A stretch of DNA of 64,000 nt from Ctena decussata (lineage: Eukaryota > Mollusca > Bivalvia > Lucinida > Lucinidae): NCBI GenBank assembly GCA_963989385.1, contig OZ022508.1, positions 51,623,087-51,687,086 on the forward strand, read 5' to 3'. Below, piece after piece: positions 57,072 through 64,000 of this stretch. Numbering within the stretch: the stretch's first letter is position 1; every line of letters starts with the position of its first letter. Below the pieces are notes generated by a model. It was given only the letters and a program-made list of their open reading frames with translations. It made no database searches and was not told the origin of the DNA. The position numbers were made by a program, and so were the translations under genes.

Positions 57072-59223
57072 CAGGATTCGTACAGAAATAAGAGAACAGA
57101 ATTCCAGGACTTTTCCAGGACTTTTTTCGTTTTTCAAGGACTCAATTTTAACGACCGATCAGTCACTCACCTAACATTGTTTGTTTAATATTTCTTGTTG
57201 TTTCCGTGGTATTCCGAAAATAGCTTTTCCTGACCCAGCGCACCATGTCTATGACGTCATACTTACTGTTTTGACAGACGGTGAATCCCAGTATAATTTT
57301 GTCAACAATGAACCACATTGCTACAGAACATGTCTAAATTATATATTTTTCATATTGTCATGTCAATTTAAACCTGTTTTCACTAATGCATTATTACATC
57401 TACCTTTAAGTGACCCAAATATGAAAATACAAAACCATCCGATGCAAATAGGTCAACCTGTCTACTATGGTCTATTTATAGACACAAAATATGATGATAT
57501 GAGGTGCAAAACTCCCGCCAAATTTTTTTTCCACCGTGGCAAAACAGTGTCATGCCTTATATGGATTTTGTATTGTCTTGCAGTGTTAAGGAATAAAGTG
57601 GCAATTAGTAAATGTGATACATTTTTTTTATTTTAAAATAACAGTTTTAAAGTTTGTTTGCTTTAATAATTAAACAAATATTTGAAATACAAAATACCCT
57701 AAAATCAGACATGACTGCACTTTTGGGACATCGTACAAGCAGTTTTTTTGGGATACCACGAAAATATATGACGACATCAGAAAGTGTGGTACTGAGGGTA
57801 TAAACAAATATGGCAGGTTAACATGCGCTCATTGAAAGAAAAAATTAAAAATATACTGGGAGATATCTAAGGGGTGTTCCCTTCTTTATTTATATTGAAT
57901 GATAGAATTTTATTCCCCAGATGTCAATGCAGTGTTTATAAGTTCTACTAATACCACGAATATATAGCCTTGAAGGTGGTATAATCGTGGATATAAGAGC
58001 TAAATCACGTGACAGTCACATGTCAAACAATTTCTTGATATTTTCTTATGACATAATTAGACCACAACACTAGATGAATAAACTGAAACAGTTTTCGATG
58101 CAAAGCAATATTGTTTCAATGTTAGAAAATTCATCCGCATGTGATTGGGTGATCTATTTATAATACATGTCACTGGGTTGTACATTCGTGGATTTGTTCC
58201 GCCCCGTGATAAAAAATCGACGTACCCACGTCAGGTCACTTGCTTATTATTTTCTGTTGCATAGATGCTTTTGGAAACTTTTTAGTCTTAAACAGATTTA
58301 AGATAATCCAATCTATAGCAGATATCAATGATTAAAGGCAGGTACCCATCCATTCAAACAGGATTCATAAAGCTCAACATTGACTTTCCTGCAAGGTCCA
58401 CGTTTACAACTGTAGCGTCATAGTCCTTAAACAGAACGAGTTGAAATTCACTGTATCACTGCTTCAATATATCCGCCTGAATACAAAATAACAGTATACA
58501 CAGACTGTTTTCTCTGGGAAAAAAATACGAGCCTGGATTTAGCCCTACTCTCAAAACATAACACTTTCATTTTTCAAGAAAACGCAAATAAGGACCCCCG
58601 GTATAATAATCAAATAAGAGAACAATTTTGCAATTAAATTTGGACTCCGTACTTGGACCAACTGTTCACCGGAAGGTACAAAATCAGTAAAATTGTCCTG
58701 GAATTTTGTAAAATTCCCCTTGAAAATGTGAAATTGTCCTTGAAAATAATAAAATACATCAATTCTTTTTTATTCTTTTGGATTTATGTGATGCGCCAAA
58801 GAAAACCGAGTGAAAATCTCTAGATACGTCGAAGAGCGAGGTGGGACCGTATTCAGATTCATTTTTACCGGTAGTCCCGGTGTTTATCAATACCATCATC
58901 CGGTTGTAGAAATTATGTGCGACTTGTTTCCGTTTCGCCGTTTCCGGCTATAAAAAGTGCAAATTTTGCGCGAATTTAAATTGAAGAAGATCAATGAACA
59001 CAATGGCTTCGAAAGGCAAATGTGTATACAAAAACGAGTGGGAGAGGAACCCCGCTTATTCCAAATGGATTCGCCCCTTCAAGACTGACAAACTGAAAAC
59101 GATCTGTTCCCTGCGATCGTATTACCCTCCAATTCCAGGACAAATCGCACTATTTTCAAATTCCAGGAGTTTTCCAGGACCAGAGTCAAATTCAAGGACT
59201 TTTCAAGGTCTGTGCGAACCCTG
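57072..59223. mobile_element. hAT-like element, internally deleted, 2.15 kb
   Basis: The left end CAGGATTCGTACAGA and the right end, read inverted, CAGGGTTCGCACAGA match at 13 of 15 positions. Inner parts on both sides share CCAGGACTTTTCC/CCTTGAAAAGTCC-type text. AGGGG occurs on both flanks (57067-57071 and 59224-59228). The only coding remnant is at 58994-59140. A 151-codon frame at 57181-57636 has no recognisable domain and was not called. Confidence 0.6.
58994..59140 (+). pseudogene. N-terminal zinc-finger-type fragment of a hAT-like protein
   Basis: The frame begins MASKGKCVYKNEWERNPAYS, followed by KWIRPFKTDKLKTIC, which resembles the start of many hAT-derived proteins (KC..., W, ...W, then a Cys pair). 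The expected second pair is incomplete (CSLR). It reads directly into the right terminal repeat, so the rest of the protein is gone. Confidence 0.45.
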
Positions 59224-59224
59224 A

Positions 59225-60200
59225 GGGGGCTCATTTGTTAACATACAGCTATATAGTTAAAGAATCTTCAAGAAATTCTTCTCTGAAAAGATGAGGCATA
59301 GATCTTATATATTTAGTAGGTGGCAATGTTTAATGTTCCTCTACATAATACAAATCTAATATCTAATGCAACCTTTGTCCTAAAGGCGATGGAAATTTGT
59401 CACGGTCAACTGTCAGATCAAATATTCTACCGAAAACTGATTTGATTGACTTATAACTGTATAAGAACCGCTAAGTTAAAGTCGCAGTAACTCCCTGTAC
59501 TCACAGCCTCCCTGTACTCTGTAAACCTCGCGCTAACAAAGTGACCGCCACGGAAGTTGTTAATAAATTATGGGGTCTTGTTTGACCCAGATGTACAACA
59601 TTGTGCTTTCAATGACAATTTGTATCTGCTATACAAATGAATTTTTTTGCAAAAGTGGAGCAGGATTGCACAACCTGACTGTACTCGGGTTTCTGTCAAA
59701 GGTGTTTCATCTTTCCTTGATCAAACCTACCTTACTGGAGTTTACTTCAGCTGCACTTATGTCTTTGAAAATGATTCCAGCTGGCCTCAAGAAATTCTTG
59801 GACCATTAGGCAATAATAGCTACTTATCCAGTAAATAAGCATCAAGGTGGTGTTTTTGAGTTTTGTTAGTGAATGGGCCAAAATATGTGATTGGTGTCAC
59901 ATGATAAAGGATAGTTAAGATAAAACGTCATGTGCAAAACTATTTATTCAAAAATCAGTCCATGCATCATCTAAGACTGGTCAGAGCATTCGGTTTTCAT
60001 TTTTTAAATTCCCCAAGATTCCTATATTGTATATGCAAAAAGGGAAGACTCTGATCAGCCTCAATGCCCATCATTTAATCTGCAAGCTGATCCGAGTGTT
60101 CTCTGTTTGCACATGCCTTGAGGTTGCTTTTTACTCAATGCCCATCATTTAATTTGTAACAGAGTGCCTAACTAATCCAAATATTCATACTAATAGATAC
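59225..60200. other. Non-repeat sequence, mostly without support for genes
   Basis: A plus-strand frame at 59647-59838 (PDCTRVSVKGVSSFLDQTYL, then TGVYFSCTYVFENDSSW) looks protein-like and ends in a stop, but another frame is also open over the same bases and no splice support is clear. The short phrase 'tcaatgcccatcatttaat' occurs twice (60060, 60135). Nothing else was seen. Confidence 0.35.
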
Positions 60201-60326
60201 CTGTGGACAATGAACTGATGGGATCTGTTGAGATACACAATAATCTGAGACAGGCTGTGTTTCCATGGCTACCAAACCTGAAGTCATATCTGTCTCTAGA
60301 CATCTTCTTTTAGGACAGTCTGTAAC
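60201..60326 (-). CDS. Candidate host exon (126 nt)
   Basis: On the minus strand a strong acceptor (CCCTTCTTTATCAG) is followed by exactly 42 open codons and the donor CACAG|GTATC (60200-60196). The other frames stop within ten codons. The peptide is Cys-rich (VTDCPKRRCLETDMTSGLVA, then VSDYCVSQQIP and HCPQ). Entry and exit phases are 0, compatible with joining to the exon at 29284-29475 on the same strand. Family not recognised. An exon this clear between mobile elements suggests that the region is inside a long host gene. Confidence 0.6.
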
Positions 60327-60439
60327 CTGATAAAGAAGGGAAAACATTTTGGACAGAAGATAAAAAAAGGATATGTATTTAAACACAAATTCCACAGAAC
60401 TTGCACTGCATTTCCACAGTGGCAAAATGTCATGGTTAA

Positions 60440-61690
60440 CAAGAGGGCCATGAGGCCTTGAATTCCTCACCTGAGTAAAAACGTCAAACTAGGGTCACCA
60501 TATGAACAAACCTGGTAATTTGAAACTGTCAAAATATGAGAGCATTTTCTCATATAACAGCACCAGGAAGCAAATTTGACTTTGCCATAAAAATGTCAAA
60601 GTATACCAAAGATCATTATTTTAACTATCTTGGGCCTAGTCCAGCTCCAGACCAAAATTAGTTCAGAAACAAAGTTTCCAATTTAAAATATTGAAACTTG
60701 TTTCTAAGTATCTGCCAGAGCTGAGCTATCTTGGGCCAAAATCTTCTCACCTTTCCATGAAAGCTTGTGTTCTAGTATATTCTCATATTTGACCTTGCCG
60801 CGAAAAAAGATCAAGGTCAACCAAAGGTCATCAATTGAACAATCTTGTATTACTCGAGTACACAATGCTGCATACTCAACTTCAAGGACAGCAGTCCATT
60901 GGTTCTGGAGAAGAAGATTTTTATGTGCATATGGGCATGGTGGCCTTGTTGGTCATGTGACCTGGACCTGCCAAACAAATATTCCTTCCACTGCACCTTG
61001 AGGCTCTAATAGTCTATACAAAATTTGGTGATAATTGGATCAGTGTTTTTTGTGGAGATGTTTGAAATTGTCAAAATATGAGAGTCCTACGTCAAAGGTC
61101 GAAGAATGACCTTGACACCTTGACTCATAAACCTTCATGTATTTATCAAGACATTTTCCCATACTTGACCTTGCTGTAAAAATAGGCCAAGGTCATACCA
61201 AGGTCATCATCTAATCATCTAAACAATCTTGGTATTGCTCAAGTACCCAATGCTGCATACCAAAGTTCAAGGACATCAGTCCACTGGTTCTGGAGAGGAA
61301 GCTTTTATAAGCTTTTTACCATATACGGGCATGGTGGTTATGTTGACCATGTTTGGACCAATCTTTGTTTCCTCAGCCCCTGGAGGCTCTATATGAAATT
61401 TGGTTACAGTTTGCCCAGTGGCTTTTGCACAGATGTTTGAAACTGTCAAAATATGAGTCCTAGGTCAAAGAATGACCTTGACCTCTAATACTCATTAATC
61501 TTCATGCACTCATTAAAATGACTGTACATACCAATTTTTAGGCCAAAATCTTCCAAATTTTCAATAAAATTTCATGTTCTAGCATTTTCCCACATTTGAC
61601 CTTGCCGTTAAAAAGGTCATGGTCAGCCCATGGTCATCATTTCAGCGATCTTGGTAGTACTTGAGAACCTGATGCTACATACCAAGTTAC
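60440..61690 (+). mobile_element. HINE, P1g-like, 5' part
   Basis: The 5' end is CAAGAGGGCCATGAGGCC with the arm TCCTCACCTGAG. Monomers resemble those at 47547-49255 ('ggttctggagaagaagattttta', 'gaatgaccttgacctct'). The copy breaks at 61690 in 'accaagttacaa' where the next element starts; the rest was not found up to 64000. Confidence 0.7.
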
Positions 61691-62064
61691 AACAAGGTTG
61701 GGTGGTCAAAACCACCCCCGGTTTTAACCAGTGGTTTTAACCGGTTATAACCGCCCTGGTCAATACTCCCCAAAGTGGTCATTACTGGTCAATACAAGTC
61801 AGAATGGTCGATTGAAAATTTTCAGTAGTTCTTTGTGTTTTAATGGTGGACTGATATATTTGGTCAGGTTTTAGTATGTTCTATATATTGAAAAAAGAAA
61901 AAAATGAACATTTCGTCCCTGCCAAGGGTACTACTCATCAGGTGTGATTTCAATCTCAAGACCTTAGCACTGACTTCTGCATTACAGAACAGGCACCTAG
62001 CAATAGTCTTTTTTTCATCATCAAGGGCAGAATAGAAGTTCCATATAGGGTCTTTTGGCTTCAT
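61691..62064. mobile_element. hAT-like element, left end and N-terminal remnant
   Basis: It starts CAAGGTTGGGTGGTCAAAAC and is followed by palindromic GGTTTTAACC/GGTTATAACC text, as in a known style of hAT ends. A BED-type finger fragment lies inside on the minus strand. The other end was not identified. Confidence 0.5.
61864..62064 (-). pseudogene. BED-type zinc-finger fragment
   Basis: The minus-strand frame begins MKPKDPIWNFYSALDDEKKT and continues ARCLFCNAEVSAKVLRLKSH. This fits the BED finger pattern (aromatic IW..F, CxxC, then LK.H) used by hAT transposases for DNA binding. The frame then runs into unrelated Phe-rich text, so only the N-terminus remains. Confidence 0.7.
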
Positions 62065-64000
62065 TTTGACACTATTATGACACTTTGATTAACTTTAATT
62101 ATTAACTTCACTGATAACAGCAGATAACAGAATGGCCACTCTTTCACACATCTAAATAAACACAGGTGTCACAGAATTACCCTGTGCATTTTGAGCCCAG
62201 TGATTGGATAGTTCTTGTAAACTGGGCACACCTTCTTCAGTTTGAGAGACAGGCCCAGTATTTTGACAGTTTTGTTTTAGTTAAAGTTAGAATTACCTCT
62301 TTGATGTATTGTTTAACAGTTAGTGTTTTCATTATGATTTTCACACTTTTGTCTCCTTATGTAAGAAGCCACACCAATTTGCATTTTAGCTAACCCCGGA
62401 ACCGTTCGGGTGTTCCTTTCTCTTCGGTGTTTAGTATGACCCCTACGCGAGAACACCCTCACGGTTCAGTCCCATTTAAAACTTGGAAATTCCCGGCGCA
62501 ATTTTGAGTCGCGACCCGCTGGTGCATTCACTTGGCCTGTTTTGACCTTATCGTGGATCTTTTTGACTGTAGACGTCTTTTATCTACAGATTCGATATAA
62601 GTTTCGTTCCTGAGACCCAGTATTATCTTCCCAATGGGTCTTCAAATGCACCAACCCTATGCGGTTTCTGCAACTACAGCGACGGGCGGAGACATTTAAC
62701 GCTTGACAATCACGTGACACTAGCGACCGGTGCACCCGTAGATTTAACTACCTTCAATTTCATTACATTTGACTGCTCCATTGAAAATACGCCAAAATGT
62801 AGGTGCCTATTGATTTTTTTGTCAGAGTGACAAAACTTAAAACATTTGCCGTTTAGGGACAAGTTTATTATCAGGTGGAGGGGCCGGGTACGTTCTTTTG
62901 GGTCGGAATTTATTTTGGTGATCTGTGGAAGAGACGGGGATGGGGGAGGGGGTTCGAAATCAATCCAAAGCCAATGAGCGTAGTGGAGGGTCATATAGTG
63001 TTACGAAATGGATCTAATCGTCCACTATGTCGTCGAGATTATTTTAATCCTTTCAGTCAGTAAGGCTACAGTTTTTAGGGTAACTGTGGTAATAAAACAT
63101 TTACGGAAATTGTGGCTACGTTATGCATGGGTTGTTTGTGAATACCTCTCGTGGACAGCGTATTGCATGATTTTAAGGTGAATACCTGCACGAGTCTTTT
63201 GATTGTGGAAAGCGTGTTGCATGATTTTAATGTGAGACGCATAGTATTTATACGCCTATCTTTTAATGAAAAGTTAGACGTGGCTGTTTAATTCTTGATG
63301 GATGTTATATTGTTGTGTGCCCAGATTCTGTGTTAAGACCTAGAAGGGTAAGATTTTATTATATTTATTTAGAATAGTTTGGCTAAGAATGAAAAATGTG
63401 ACTTCTGATTATATGTGTCGACTGATTTGATTTTGTTGGCAGTGATCAGGCTGCGCATGTGTCGACCGATTTTGTTAGTAAGCATGCTGCGCATAATATT
63501 TGTATATTAGGAAGTTTTGTAAATTTCGGAAATAGTTTATATCACTGTTGTTGGTTGCAATGGTGTGCGTCTATTTGACGTCCAGTGACGTCAGTTGCAT
63601 TCATGTTATTCATGTGACGTCAGTTGCATTCATGTTATTGCGACGTCAGCACTTTTTATATTAGTTTCACGTATACGTGGCCTATAGAAGTAGATTGATT
63701 TGTAATGGAACTAATTTATATACTCGTGACGTCAATTGACGCCATAGCATGCACCGCATTAAGGGTTTTTTCCATAAGTTATAATGGTAACATTTGTCAT
63801 CATGCGTTTGATTTGCCTTCATTAGACGGCGTCATATGGTATAACATCATTGATGTCATGATGTCAGATCAAACGTTATGATCCCAAATGTGTGAGAAAC
63901 GCTTATTCAGCTATTATATTCTATGGCAAATGTAGAATTAATACATATGCGAGTTAGATTTTGGTCAATCAGTTTAATGTAAATAGGTCATTGTCTAGAT
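62065..64000. other. Repeat-poor end of window, no gene called
   Basis: No HINE hairpins. It contains an inverted pair GGGTGTTC/GAACACCC (62409-62416 and 62452-62459), an 80-codon stretch without stop on the plus strand (about 62575-62830), two short imperfect tandem duplications near 63130-63235, and the TGACGTCA cluster at 63576-63734. Higher CpG content than the rest might mark the edge of a gene, but I cannot show one. Confidence 0.4.
63576..63734. promoter_or_regulatory. Cluster of CRE-like TGACGTCA motifs
   Basis: Exact TGACGTCA at 63586-63593, 63615-63622 and 63727-63734, plus one-base variants TGACGTCC (63576) and CGACGTCA (63641). Part of the density comes from a 29-bp tandem duplication (gtgacgtcagttgcattcat at about 63585 and 63614). 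CREB/ATF factors bind this octamer; function here is inferred. Confidence 0.45.

Noticed and set aside
57181..57636. 151-codon plus-strand frame inside the hAT-like element
   Set aside because: No recognisable domain, low-complexity end, and the region is AT-rich; not enough to call a gene.
1..64000. LTR retrotransposons, reverse transcriptase, rRNA genes
   Set aside because: Looked for long direct repeats with TG...CA ends, YxDD-type motifs and rRNA-like blocks; none seen. Only one retroposon tail (28884-29003) remains.

Overview
The window looks like nuclear DNA of a bivalve mollusc. The evidence is indirect: most of it is built from non-autonomous Helentron-like elements (HINEs, the 'pearl' type known from bivalves) with tandem-repeat cores, an (ACGG)n stretch near the 3' end and a terminal hairpin. 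There is also one large Helentron replicase-helicase gene, degraded hAT, piggyBac-type and TIR elements, and short intron-bounded exons. There are no prokaryotic signals, rRNA genes or CRISPR arrays.

Layout. 1-6.6 kb: HINEs of four families and one candidate host exon (4216-4361, minus). 6.6-24.4 kb: one compound insertion, bounded by matching HINE ends, that splits another HINE (4508-6591 continues at 24440-25940). Inside it lie a 2399-codon Helentron RepHel gene (9288-16487, minus) with a broken endonuclease tail (8925-9307), a partial second copy of its 5' region (19.7-21.0 kb), more nested HINEs and a piggyBac-type MITE. 26-33 kb: two further HINE families, a retroposon tail and two candidate host exons (28534-28619, 29284-29475, minus). 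34-45 kb: a nest in which one HINE (P5) holds a HINE (P1d, minus) that itself holds two others. 45-46.6 kb: an internally deleted hAT transposase. 47-53.6 kb: a 158-bp miniature HINE, a complete 1.7-kb HINE, and a three-level nest (P1a > P2 > 729-bp TIR MITE). 53.6-64 kb: tRNA-like SINE heads, more HINE ends, two hAT-like remnants with N-terminal zinc-finger fragments, a candidate host exon (60201-60326, minus) and a repeat-poor end with a cluster of TGACGTCA sites.

Family labels P1-P6 are mine. Every family has the same plan: a 5' end near C(A/T)AGA, a short hairpin, then a 10-14-nt arm; a tandem core; often an ACGG-rich tract; and a 3' hairpin whose last arm is the reverse complement of the 5' arm, ending in CTAA or ATAAA. 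The arm sequence differs between families but the pairing is kept. Insertions lie in A-runs (T-runs on the other strand), so elements repeatedly land inside each other.

The RepHel gene is a plausible past source of activity for such elements, but its own ends were not found and its endonuclease tail is frameshifted. The host exons on the minus strand have compatible phases for three of four (60.3 > 29.4 > 28.6 kb). I therefore think much of the window is intronic sequence of one minus-strand host gene, whose product I do not recognise.
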